From JAWXTP01 sp044433415 (GTDB lineage: Bacteria > Bacteroidota > Bacteroidia > Bacteroidales > Rikenellaceae), in the NCBI GenBank assembly GCA_044433415.1, contig JAWXTP010000019.1, positions 1-33,005 on the forward strand: a stretch of DNA of 33,005 nt, given 5' to 3'. A program made the position numbers and the translations under genes. Of this stretch, positions 24,788-33,005 are shown piece by piece (positions within the stretch are counted from its first letter, which is position 1; every line of letters starts with the position of its first letter). Under the pieces are notes generated by a model. The model did not search any database. It was not told where the DNA came from and saw only the letters and a list, made by a program, of their open reading frames with translations.

Positions 24788-26077
24788 CTAGCGACGTTCC
24801 CAAGCAAATAATGGGTAGTTAGCCATTAATTTGTTAACCTCTTTGCGAACTTCAGTGATAGTTTCTTCATTCTCGAAATCAGATAGTACTCTATCGATTA
24901 AGTTAACGATGATTGCCATTTGTTCCTCTTTTAAACCACGAGTAGTGATAGCTGGTGTACCAACACGAATACCAGAAGTTAAGAAAGGTGAACGAGAATC
25001 AAAAGGTACCATGTTCTTATTAGTTGTGATATCAGCAGAAACTAATGCAATCTCAGCTTTTTTACCTGATAAATCTGGAAACTTAGAACGTAGGTCGATA
25101 AGTAATAAGTGGTTGTCTGTACCACCAGAAACTATCTTATAACCTAACTTGTTGAACGCTTCACCCATAGCAGCAGCATTCTTTTGAACTTGTGCTTGGT
25201 ACTCTTTGTAAGAAGGCTCTAATGCTTCACCAAAAGCTACAGCTTTAGCAGCAATTACATGCTCTAGTGGTCCACCCTGAATACCTGGGAAAACAGCAGA
25301 GTTTAGGATTTGAGACATCTTTTTGATTACTCCTTTAGGTGTAGTTAAACCCCAAGGATTGTCAAAATCTTTACCTAACATGATAATACCACCACGTGGT
25401 CCACGAAGTGTTTTGTGTGTAGTACTAGTTACGATGTGAGCGTGAGGAAGTGGATTTTCAAGTACTCCAGCAGCAATAAGACCTGCTGTGTGAGCCATAT
25501 CGATTAATAATAAAGCACCAACTTTGTCAGCTATAGCACGCATACGAGCATAATCCCACTCTCTACTATAAGCAGAAGCACCACCAACGATAAGCTTAGG
25601 TTTGTGCTCTAGGGCTAGTTGCTCCATTTCTTCATAATCAATTGTACCAGTTTCTTCTTTAACGTTGTAACCAATTGCATTATATAAAATACCAGAAGTA
25701 TTTACTGGAGAACCATGTGAAAGGTGACCACCATGCGCTAAGTTAAGACCTAGGAAAGTGTCGCCTGGTTTAAGAACAGCTGTAAATACCGCCATGTTAG
25801 CTTGCGCTCCAGAGTGAGGTTGTACGTTTGCATATTCAGCACCGTATAACTCACATAGACGGTCGATTGCTAGTTGTTCGATTTTATCAACAACTTGACA
25901 ACCACCATAATACCTAGCGTTAGGATAACCCTCAGCATATTTGTTTGTAAGTACAGAACCCATAGCTTCCATTACCTGGTCACTAACAAAGTTCTCAGAC
26001 GCAATAAGCTCAATCCCACTCATTTGTCTCTTTTTCTCGTCTGATATAAGAGAGAAAATTTGCTTATCTTTATTCAT
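24788..26077 (-). CDS. glyA: Serine hydroxymethyltransferase
   Basis: PLP enzyme that converts serine and tetrahydrofolate to glycine and 5,10-methylene-THF, the main source of one-carbon units; cytoplasmic tetramer or dimer. At 429 aa it is full length. Landmarks are ELIASENFVS at the N terminus, NKYAEGYPNARYYGG, VQPHSGAQANMAVF, the substrate loop HGGHLSHG, the aspartate motif LLIDMAHTAGLIAAG and the PLP-lysine motif TSTTHKTLRGPRGG. The C-terminal domain includes GIRVGTPAITTRG. It lies 51 bp after hisS and is the last gene of the tight minus-strand group. Confidence 0.98.
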   Translation of the reverse strand: MNKDKQIFSLISDEKKRQMSGIELIASENFVSDQVMEAMGSVLTNKYAEGYPNARYYGGCQVVDKIEQLAIDRLCELYGAEYANVQPHSGAQANMAVFTAVLKPGDTFLGLNLAHGGHLSHGSPVNTSGILYNAIGYNVKEETGTIDYEEMEQLALEHKPKLIVGGASAYSREWDYARMRAIADKVGALLLIDMAHTAGLIAAGVLENPLPHAHIVTSTTHKTLRGPRGGIIMLGKDFDNPWGLTTPKGVIKKMSQILNSAVFPGIQGGPLEHVIAAKAVAFGEALEPSYKEYQAQVQKNAAAMGEAFNKLGYKIVSGGTDNHLLLIDLRSKFPDLSGKKAEIALVSADITTNKNMVPFDSRSPFLTSGIRVGTPAITTRGLKEEQMAIIVNLIDRVLSDFENEETITEVRKEVNKLMANYPLFAWERR

Positions 26078-26128
26078 AATCTTTATATATAGGTTTATAA
26101 TTCAATTTTATAATGATGCATTAAAGCA

Positions 26129-27502
26129 TTATAGTTTTGATTTAATAAATTCTGTTACTTCACTAAATGCAACACTATATTGCTCTCCACTTTGCATATC
26201 TTTAACCGTAACTTTATTTTCGGCAAGCTCTGTTTCGCCAATTATAGCAACAAAACTTATACCTCTACGATTAGCATATTCCATCTGCTTTTTCATCTTC
26301 TTGCTATCAGGATATACCTCAGTAGCAATACCTGCAACACGCATTTCCTGAGCAAGTTTTAAAGCTGCAACACTTTCTTTAGCACCAAAGTTAATAAAAA
26401 TAACTTTAGTTTGATTTTTTGCACTATCTGGGAAAAGATCAAGACCAGTCAAGACATCATAGATACGGTCTGCACCGAAAGAAATACCAACTCCTGATAC
26501 TCCTTTTAATCCAAAGATACCTGTCAAGTCATCATATCTACCACCACCAGAAATACTACCTATAGCATAATCTTTAGCTTTCACTTCAAAGATAGCTCCT
26601 GTATAGTAATTCAGTCCACGTGCAAGAGATAAATCAAGCTCTAGGTCTAAGTTTATGCCTAATTCGTCAACGATATCAAGAATAGTAGTCACCTCTTGTA
26701 TACCTAACATACCTGTTTCACTACTAGCGATAATCTCAGAAATAGCCGCTAGTCGCTCTCTGTTAGAACCTGAAAGCTCAAGTATAGGTTTCAGTTTTTC
26801 AAGGGCTTCGTCGTTAATATCCTTAGCTCTAAGCTCCTCACATACTGCATCTATACCTATCTTATCAAGCTTATCAATAGCAACAGTAATATCCATCATC
26901 TTCTCAGCATAACCTATGCTTTCAGCAATACCGAATAAGATTTTACGGTTATTAAGCTTCAAAGTAATATTAATATTTAGTGCACCAAACACCTCACTAA
27001 CTATCTGAATAAGCTCTACTTCATTAAGTAAAGAATCGCTACCTACAACATCTACGTCACATTGGAAGAACTCTCTATAACGTCCTTTTTGAGGTCTGTC
27101 AGCTCTCCAAACTGGTTGAATCTGGTAACGCTTAAAAGGAAAAGAAATCTCACTTTGATGTTGTACAACGTAACGAGCAAAAGGCACTGTTAAATCATAA
27201 CGTAACCCCTTTTCACTAACTTTTACACCTGCTGCAACAGAATTACCACTTTCGTAAACATCACTAGGTAATTTTCTAAGGAAATCACCTGAGTTTAGAA
27301 CTTTAAATAGTAATTTGTCGCCCTCCTCACCATATTTTCCTAGTAAAGTAGATAGATTCTCCATAGTTGGAGTCTCTAAAGGAAGGTAACCATACTTAAC
27401 GAATACCTTCTTTACAGTACTAAAAATATACTCACGTTTTACCATTTCATTAGGACCAAAATCTCTTGTTCCTTGTGGTATAGACGGTTTTTGAACTGCC
27501 AT
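26129..27502 (-). CDS. hisS: Histidine-tRNA ligase
   Basis: Class II aminoacyl-tRNA synthetase charging tRNA-His. Start placed at the internal ATG 27502 (MAVQKPSIPQGTRDFGPNEM), which matches the family N terminus and gives 457 aa; the frame stays open 28 codons further up to 27586, but that stretch does not look like coding sequence. Motif 2 is RADRPQKGRYREFFQCDVDV, the histidine-binding loop is LARGLNYYTGAIFEV, and motif 3 is GVGISFGADRIYDVL after GGGRYDDLTGIFG. A C-terminal anticodon-binding domain (from about 365) follows. It lies 86 bp after ettA, with a small hairpin between. Confidence 0.96.
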   Translation of the reverse strand: MAVQKPSIPQGTRDFGPNEMVKREYIFSTVKKVFVKYGYLPLETPTMENLSTLLGKYGEEGDKLLFKVLNSGDFLRKLPSDVYESGNSVAAGVKVSEKGLRYDLTVPFARYVVQHQSEISFPFKRYQIQPVWRADRPQKGRYREFFQCDVDVVGSDSLLNEVELIQIVSEVFGALNINITLKLNNRKILFGIAESIGYAEKMMDITVAIDKLDKIGIDAVCEELRAKDINDEALEKLKPILELSGSNRERLAAISEIIASSETGMLGIQEVTTILDIVDELGINLDLELDLSLARGLNYYTGAIFEVKAKDYAIGSISGGGRYDDLTGIFGLKGVSGVGISFGADRIYDVLTGLDLFPDSAKNQTKVIFINFGAKESVAALKLAQEMRVAGIATEVYPDSKKMKKQMEYANRRGISFVAIIGETELAENKVTVKDMQSGEQYSVAFSEVTEFIKSKL

Positions 27503-27554
27503 TTTGTTAAATTTTAAATTTTGAGTCTTAGACCCATTATTATTTCTTTGTATA

Positions 27555-27578
27555 CTTCTGTAAAAAGACTTACAGAAG
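27555..27578 (-). other. Hairpin between ettA and hisS
   Basis: A 9-bp perfect stem (27555-27563 CTTCTGTAA with 27570-27578) and 6-base loop, 10 bp after the ettA stop. No U tract of note follows on the minus strand, so partial termination or mRNA processing is more likely than a full stop. Confidence 0.5.
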
Positions 27579-27588
27579 CAAAACACAA

Positions 27589-29265
27589 TTAGATTAATTT
27601 CTTGTATCTCATACGTTTAGGCTCTACATTACCCATACGTTTTTTCTTGTTCTCCTCATATTCTGAGTAACTACCTTCAAAGAAAACTACTTGTGAATCA
27701 CCCTCAAAAGCAAGGATATGTGTAGCGATACGGTCTAGGAACCATCTATCATGCGAGATTACTACTGCGCAACCTGCAAATGCTTCAAGACCCTCTTCTA
27801 ATGCACGTAAAGTATTTACGTCGATATCATTGGTAGGCTCATCGAGAAGTAGCACATTACCCTCTTCTTTTAATGCTAAGGCTAGGTGTAAACGATTACG
27901 CTCACCACCACTTAACACTCCACATTTCTTTTCTTGGTCTGCACCTGAGAAGTTAAAACGTGAAATATAAGCTCTAGCATTTAAGTTTCTTCCACCTATA
28001 GATATAATATCAGAATTTTGGCTCACAACTTCATAAACACTTTTCTCTGGGTCTATAGATGAGTGTTGTTGGTCTACATAAGCCAACTTAACTGTTTCAC
28101 CTATTTTGAAACTTCCTGAATTAGGAGTCTCCTGTCCCATGATAAGTCTAAATAAAGTAGTCTTACCAGAACCATTAGGCCCTATAACACCAACTATACC
28201 AGCAGGAGGTAATTTAAAACTTAGATTTTCATATAATAGCTTATCACCAAATGCCATAGAAACCTCATTAGAATCTATTACTACATCACCCAGACGAGGT
28301 CCATTAGGGATAAATATCTCTAACTTCTCTTCTTTTTGTTTAGCGTCTTCGTTTAACATTTTGTCATAAGCCGAAAGACGTGCTTTACTTTTTGAGTGAC
28401 GTGCAGCAGGTGCCATACGTACCCATTCAAGCTCTCTTTCAAGAGTTTTACGTCTTTTGCTTTCTTGTTTTTCTTCCTCAGCAAGACGTTTAGACTTTTG
28501 CTCTAACCAACCTGTGTAGTTACCTTTCCAAGGAATACCCTCACCTCTGTCAAGTTCAAGAATCCATCCTGCAACATTGTCAAGGAAGTATCTATCGTGG
28601 GTTACAGCGATAACTGTACCTTTGTATTGTTGTAAGTGTTGCTCTAACCAGTCGATACTTTCAGCGTCAAGGTGGTTAGTAGGCTCATCAAGCAATAATA
28701 CGTCAGGCTCTTGAAGTAATAATCTACAAAGAGCTACACGACGTCGTTCACCACCCGAAAGATGTTTCACAGGAGCATCCCCCTCTGGGCATCTTAGAGC
28801 ATCCATCGCACGTTCAAGCATAGAGTCTAGCTCCCAACCATTTTTATGGTCTATAAGTTCAGTAAGCTCACCTTGACGAATAATCAAATTGTTCATTTCA
28901 TCATCGCTCATAGGTTCCATGAACTTAGCATTTACTTCTTCGTACTCTTTTAAAAGAGAAACGATTTCTGCACAACCCTCTTCGACGATTTCACGTACAG
29001 TTTTAGTATCATCAAGTTTAGGTTCTTGTTCTAGGTAACCAACAGAGTAACCTGGTGCAAAAACTACTTCTCCTTGATAGCTTTTCTCTAAACCTGCTAT
29101 GATTTTCATCAAAGTAGATTTACCAGAACCATTAAGACCTATGATACCAATTTTAGCACCATAGAAAAATGAAAGGTAAATATTATTTAACACTTTTTTC
29201 TGGTTGTTAAAAGTCTTAGAGACTCCAACCATGGAAAATATTATTTTCTTATCTTCAACTGCCAT
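27589..29265 (-). CDS. ettA: ABC-F translation factor EttA
   Basis: Soluble ABC-F protein that binds the ribosomal E site and adjusts translation to energy status. At 558 aa it matches EttA (about 555). Two ATP cassettes are visible: Walker A GLNGSGKST near 43 and GPNGSGKTT near 350, signatures LSGGERRRVALCRLLLQEP and LSGGERNRLHLALALKEE, with DEPTNHLDAESIDWLEQ and DEPTNDIDVNTLRALEEG as Walker B and D-loop. The inter-domain linker with the basic P-site-tRNA-interaction motif lies about 240-320, rich in Lys, Arg and Glu. It starts 3 bp after the peptidase gene ends, so the two are co-transcribed. Confidence 0.96.
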   Translation of the reverse strand: MAVEDKKIIFSMVGVSKTFNNQKKVLNNIYLSFFYGAKIGIIGLNGSGKSTLMKIIAGLEKSYQGEVVFAPGYSVGYLEQEPKLDDTKTVREIVEEGCAEIVSLLKEYEEVNAKFMEPMSDDEMNNLIIRQGELTELIDHKNGWELDSMLERAMDALRCPEGDAPVKHLSGGERRRVALCRLLLQEPDVLLLDEPTNHLDAESIDWLEQHLQQYKGTVIAVTHDRYFLDNVAGWILELDRGEGIPWKGNYTGWLEQKSKRLAEEEKQESKRRKTLERELEWVRMAPAARHSKSKARLSAYDKMLNEDAKQKEEKLEIFIPNGPRLGDVVIDSNEVSMAFGDKLLYENLSFKLPPAGIVGVIGPNGSGKTTLFRLIMGQETPNSGSFKIGETVKLAYVDQQHSSIDPEKSVYEVVSQNSDIISIGGRNLNARAYISRFNFSGADQEKKCGVLSGGERNRLHLALALKEEGNVLLLDEPTNDIDVNTLRALEEGLEAFAGCAVVISHDRWFLDRIATHILAFEGDSQVVFFEGSYSEYEENKKKRMGNVEPKRMRYKKLI

Positions 29266-29268
29266 ATA

Positions 29269-31326
29269 TTATTTTTTAATTTTTTCTAACGCACCTAACT
29301 CTACTAAAATATCGAAATATTTTGATATATCATTAAGTTCAATTTTTTTACCTCTAGTATCTTCTAAGTTAGCCAACTTTTTAATATCTAACAAAGATAG
29401 ATGTTCTCTATTAGTATACGCTGTAAGGTTGTTATAATCACCTATATAAAGGCTAAGGTATTCTTCTTTTAGTTTTTCATTGCTCACTTTATCTAAGGTA
29501 GCACCTAAAAGAGTTCTTAAAATGCCATATCCCCCATCACGTACTTTTTGTGTTGGTGTGTAATATGTGCGACTTGCAGCTTTCTCAGCAGAAGTTAACT
29601 TCAAATTAAGCTCCTTACCATTATTAATTAAGTAAGTATCTAAGACTACTTGTTTTGCAGCATCAATTTGCGTACTCAAAGAAACATTCAGTTTTGCTAT
29701 ATATTCATCTAACTCCTTAGAGCCTAAGCCCAACTCAGTAGTTGTTTCTATAGCGTGCTTTTCAACTAAATAAAAAGCCTCAAGATTTTCTATAGCCGCT
29801 TTATATGAAGCCTCATCAGAACCTTGCAGTCTATTTAAAATAGTAGCGTTAAGCTGACCTAAACGTCTTTGCGCACCTCCTAAACACATAGAAGCAAATT
29901 TCTTAGCTTCATCAGCCTTAGCATTTGCAGCAGCATACATTAGTGCAGAAGCAATAACCGAAGCACGTTTAAGCTGAGTAGCATCTAAGTACTCTACTCT
30001 ATCAAGCGATGTGTGATAGTTGTTATCAGGCCAAGTAATCATCATAATTGATGGTATATCTAAACTCCAATCACAGAATATAGAGTGGTCTGATGCCCAG
30101 TAGTAAGGTGTAGTATTGTAATGGAACGGGTCATCACTACCTGAAGGTGCGATAACTGGTTTCAAAAACTCACCTAAGATAATACTTTTTACGTTAGTTG
30201 TATGCACATAATTCATAAGAGTTTCTGCAAGGTCACTACTATAGTGAGACGACGAGAAGCGATTTCTATGAAGCACATAAGTTGTTTGATGGTCTGTTAA
30301 ATCTACACCAACCATATCTAAATTAAGATTGAAAAGTGTATTATCTAACACGTCTCTATTGGCATTAGTCCATGGAATAATACCTCTAAATTCATCACCC
30401 CATACAAAACGTATAGAACGTAAAGGTCTTTCTATCTTACCCTCTTTAATAAGAGTATTTAAAGTTCTTGCTACATCAAGCAATACAGCAGAACCCGACA
30501 TATTATCATTAGCACCTAGCTTAGCATAACCTTCGAAAAGGTGAGCTGAAAGTATAACTTCACCTAGCTCAGGTTGTGTACCTTTAATAACGCAAGATGG
30601 AGTCTGATATTCAAATTCTTTGTTCTCAGCCTTTATCTCACAAGATACATTTATAACCTCACCACGGCGCAATCTATCTCTTAGTTTATATCCCTCACGT
30701 CTAGTAATTAAGAACGCGAAAGTAGGATTCTTAGCACGTAAGCTAATGTTAGGGATTTGAATTTCGTTAAACCCACGTCCATAACATGAAATTACGCCTA
30801 CTGCCCCTTTAGCAACACAGGCTTCATGTATTACACTTGGTGAAGCCTCTCCAAATGCTACCTTGCCTGTCAAATCTAAACCACTAAGCTCGCCTTCGGT
30901 AGCCATACCAACCCACACTAGCTGTGCAGATTTAATGTTTGTATTAACACTACCAGCACAAGCACTAGCAGGGATATCTGAATAATCTGCTATCTTAACT
31001 TGCTTAGGTGACACCTCAGAAATTACCGCTTTAGAAGCAATCCAAGCGGTAGCTCCTGGGAATCTATTTAATTTAACTTCCTCTAACCCATATTCATTAA
31101 GTTTTTCAATGAAATAGTCGCTCTCTTTAAGGTTATCAAAATCACGCTCTGACACTTCATAAGAAGCTACATCGGCAGCAATATTTTTAGTCTTCTCACC
31201 AGAACTCTCTGCAACTATAATATCATAAGTCTTTTCGTTCAAGATGTTTTGATATTGATTTGTAATATGCTGCGCACGAGCTGCTATTGATCCAAATAGG
31301 AAAGCAGCTATCATTATTTTTCTCAT
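29269..31326 (-). CDS. M28-family zinc peptidase, exported
   Basis: A 685-aa secreted or periplasmic metallopeptidase. A signal peptide is clear (MRKIMIAAFLFGSIAARA, then QHI). A PA-type insert lies about 120-220 (DLTGKVAFGEA, GAVGVISCYGRG). The M28 zinc site shows SAHLFEGYAKLGANDNMSGS (His and Asp ligands), FVWGDEFRG (Glu), NLDMVGVD and the last ligand in WPDNNYHTSLDRVEYLD. The first ligand motif is HLFE instead of the common HxD, as in some Bacteroidota relatives. A C-terminal helical region of about 200 aa follows. It probably acts as an aminopeptidase in peptide scavenging. It sits 44 bp after asnS and 3 bp before ettA. Confidence 0.9.
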   Translation of the reverse strand: MRKIMIAAFLFGSIAARAQHITNQYQNILNEKTYDIIVAESSGEKTKNIAADVASYEVSERDFDNLKESDYFIEKLNEYGLEEVKLNRFPGATAWIASKAVISEVSPKQVKIADYSDIPASACAGSVNTNIKSAQLVWVGMATEGELSGLDLTGKVAFGEASPSVIHEACVAKGAVGVISCYGRGFNEIQIPNISLRAKNPTFAFLITRREGYKLRDRLRRGEVINVSCEIKAENKEFEYQTPSCVIKGTQPELGEVILSAHLFEGYAKLGANDNMSGSAVLLDVARTLNTLIKEGKIERPLRSIRFVWGDEFRGIIPWTNANRDVLDNTLFNLNLDMVGVDLTDHQTTYVLHRNRFSSSHYSSDLAETLMNYVHTTNVKSIILGEFLKPVIAPSGSDDPFHYNTTPYYWASDHSIFCDWSLDIPSIMMITWPDNNYHTSLDRVEYLDATQLKRASVIASALMYAAANAKADEAKKFASMCLGGAQRRLGQLNATILNRLQGSDEASYKAAIENLEAFYLVEKHAIETTTELGLGSKELDEYIAKLNVSLSTQIDAAKQVVLDTYLINNGKELNLKLTSAEKAASRTYYTPTQKVRDGGYGILRTLLGATLDKVSNEKLKEEYLSLYIGDYNNLTAYTNREHLSLLDIKKLANLEDTRGKKIELNDISKYFDILVELGALEKIKK

Positions 31327-31370
31327 TTTCTACGGGTTAATTGAGTTATTCAAAAGTTATATAGCAACTA

Positions 31371-32756
31371 CTAAAATTCAGCATTTTTTGGTGTACGAGG
31401 GAAAGGAATAACGTCACGGATGTTAGCCATACCTGTAACGAAAAGCACTAGTCTTTCGAATCCTAAACCAAAACCTGAGTGAGGTGCAGTACCAAAACGA
31501 CGTGTATCAAGATACCAAGCTATATCTTTTATAGGGATATTCATCTCCTCAACACGTTGAATTAATCTGTCAAGGTTTTCTTCACGTTGAGAACCACCGA
31601 TAATTTCACCAATTTTTGGGAAAAGAACGTCCATAGCACGTACTGTTTTACCATCCTCATTAAGTTTCATATAGAAAGCCTTAATATCTTTAGGATAGTT
31701 GATTAAGATAACTGGTTTTTTGAAATGTTCTTCAACAAGGTATCTTTCGTGTTCACTTTGAAGGTCTAGACCCCAGCTTACTGGGAACTCAAATTTCTTA
31801 CCTGAAGCCATAAGAATTTCTATACCTTCTGTATAGTCTAATCTTACGAAGTCGTTTTCAGCAACAAATTTAAGACGCTCAACAAGTTCTTTATCGTACA
31901 TTTTTTCAAGGAATTGAATATCATCTGTACAGTGCTCTAAGGCATAGTTGATAAGATATTTTAAGAACTCCTCTGCAAGGTCCATATTTTCTTTAAGTTC
32001 ATTAAATGCAACCTCTGGCTCTATCATCCAGAATTCTGCAAGGTGACGAGGAGTGTTAGAGTTTTCAGCTCTAAATGTAGGACCAAAAGTGTAAACTTCA
32101 CCTAGCGCCATAGCTCCTAGTTCTGCTTCTAGCTGACCAGAAACTGTAAGGTTACAGTGTTTACCAAAGAAATCTTGAGAGAAATCTACGTTATTATCTT
32201 CTGTTTTAGGAACATTATTTAAATCCATAGTTGTTACAGAGAACATAGCTCCTGCACCCTCAGCATCAGAACCTGTGATAAGTGGAGTATGTAAGTAAAC
32301 ATAACCTTTATCATTATAGAATTTGTGGATAGCATAAGCCATAGCGTGACGTATACGAAGTACAGCACCAAAAGTGTTAGTACGAGGACGAAGGTGAGCT
32401 ATCTCGCGTAAAAACTCTAAAGTGTGACCTTTTTTCTGTAATGGGAAAGACTCAGGATCTGCTTCACCATAAATCTCAAGACTTGTAGCTTGAATTTCTA
32501 CAGGCTGACCAGAACCTTGAGATGTAACCAACACCCCTTCACATTTGATACAAGCACCTGTAGTTATTCTTTTAAGTAGTTCCTCATCAAAAGACTTAAC
32601 TTCAACAACTATTTGAATATTATGAATTGTAGAGCCATCATTAAGAGCTATAAACGCTATATTTTTGTTTCCACGTTTAGTTCTTACCCAACCTTTTACT
32701 GTAACTGCCTGCGATGTAGCTTCAGTAGCTAACAATTCTTTAATTTTTGTTCTCAT
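31371..32756 (-). CDS. asnS: Asparagine-tRNA ligase
   Basis: Class IIb synthetase charging tRNA-Asn. At 461 aa it is full length. The N-terminal OB-fold anticodon-binding domain (about 1-110) shows VKGWVRTKRGNKNIAFIALN. The catalytic core has the AsnRS pattern FPLQKKGHTLEFLREIAHLR, motif 2 TFGPTFRAENSNTPRHLAEF and motif 3 GFGLGFERLVLFVTGM, ending in the diagnostic IPFPRTPKNAEF. It is the first gene of the minus-strand group asnS, M28 peptidase, ettA, hisS, glyA and has a plausible promoter just upstream. Confidence 0.98.
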   Translation of the reverse strand: MRTKIKELLATEATSQAVTVKGWVRTKRGNKNIAFIALNDGSTIHNIQIVVEVKSFDEELLKRITTGACIKCEGVLVTSQGSGQPVEIQATSLEIYGEADPESFPLQKKGHTLEFLREIAHLRPRTNTFGAVLRIRHAMAYAIHKFYNDKGYVYLHTPLITGSDAEGAGAMFSVTTMDLNNVPKTEDNNVDFSQDFFGKHCNLTVSGQLEAELGAMALGEVYTFGPTFRAENSNTPRHLAEFWMIEPEVAFNELKENMDLAEEFLKYLINYALEHCTDDIQFLEKMYDKELVERLKFVAENDFVRLDYTEGIEILMASGKKFEFPVSWGLDLQSEHERYLVEEHFKKPVILINYPKDIKAFYMKLNEDGKTVRAMDVLFPKIGEIIGGSQREENLDRLIQRVEEMNIPIKDIAWYLDTRRFGTAPHSGFGLGFERLVLFVTGMANIRDVIPFPRTPKNAEF

Positions 32757-32793
32757 TATTATTTTATATTATATTTATTTTTTGAAATATCCC

Positions 32794-32825
32794 GAAAGTT
32801 AATAATTTTATCCTAAAAAAACAAT
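32794..32825 (-). promoter_or_regulatory. Probable promoter of the asnS transcript
   Basis: On the minus strand ATTG (32825-32822), a 20-bp spacer, then TAACTTTC (32801-32794), one mismatch from each Bacteroidota box. It implies a leader of about 30 nt before asnS. Confidence 0.45.
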
Positions 32826-32915
32826 TTTTATTTATTTTACCCCCATCTTTATTATTGTATTATAAGCATTTAACTAGATAAATATTTTATCTATACTCCA
32901 TTACAACTATTAATT

Positions 32916-32946
32916 GCTGAATTCAACCTGCAAATGCAACTGAATT
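32916..32946. repeat. 31-bp terminal inverted repeat, right copy
   Basis: Exact reverse complement of 71-101. It overlaps the last codons and stop of the IS30 transposase, as is usual for compact IS elements. Confidence 0.88.
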
Positions 32947-33005
32947 CATATTAATAATTTGTTTAAATTTTTCATTTGGTGTGAGGTATCCGAGTCTTTT
33001 ACGAG
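32923..33005 (-). CDS. IS30-family transposase, C-terminal end (partial)
   Basis: The complement of the last 83 bases encodes RKRLGYLTPNEKFKQIINMN followed by SVAFAG and a TGA stop. This is the standard tail of Bacteroidota IS30-family transposases (DDE recombinases). The rest of the gene, with the catalytic residues, is outside the window. The terminal repeat of the element overlaps the stop codon. Confidence 0.85.
   Translation of the reverse strand, partial: RKRLGYLTPNEKFKQIINMNSVAFAG

Noticed and set aside
71..32946. The whole window as a composite transposon
   Set aside because: It contains many essential core genes; IS copies at contig edges are better explained by assembly breaks.

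Overview
The window looks like a low-GC chromosome segment from a member of the Bacteroidota, probably Bacteroidales-like. The evidence is several promoters of the Bacteroides type (TTTG, about 20 bp, TAnnTTTG; the best copy precedes the tRNA gene), weak Shine-Dalgarno signals with A-rich leaders, a Bacteroidota-type 336-aa membrane protein beside purD, and housekeeping proteins of typical length for that phylum.

Layout: (1) Both window edges carry ends of one IS30-family insertion sequence. A 31-bp perfect inverted repeat lies at 71-101 and 32916-32946, and the last 26 codons of an IS30 transposase run off the right edge. (2) Left core block, 284-11868: a Tex-type S1 protein (minus strand), then on the plus strand rnr, purD, a DUF6427-like membrane protein, a SulP anion transporter, murB and tilS. 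A 170-bp imperfect palindrome sits between the membrane protein gene and sulP, and a collapsed 26-bp version lies before purD. (3) tRNA-Asp(GTC) at 12086-12159, with its own promoter and terminator. (4) Accessory defence island, about 12190-24650. It holds a PLD-nuclease/SNF2-helicase and an Eco57I-like DNA methyltransferase (broken by a one-base frameshift) on the plus strand. It continues on the minus strand with a gene remnant, a complete three-gene ABC-3C system (Mrr-like nuclease effector, small middle component, DUF2326-type ABC ATPase), a truncated AAA ATPase and a KilA-N protein. (5) Right core block, minus strand: asnS, M28 peptidase, ettA, hisS and glyA, tightly spaced and probably one transcription unit, ending at a strong terminator.

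How it fits together: the core genes serve translation (asnS, hisS, ettA, tilS, tRNA-Asp), RNA decay (rnr, tex), purine and one-carbon metabolism (purD, glyA) and cell-wall synthesis (murB). The island is next to a tRNA gene, a common integration hotspot. Its two main modules face each other and share a bidirectional terminator region at 19302-19342. The most unusual features are the 5' leader of the helicase gene, where one segment can pair with either an upstream or a downstream partner, the frameshift in its partner methyltransferase, and the palindromic repeat family.
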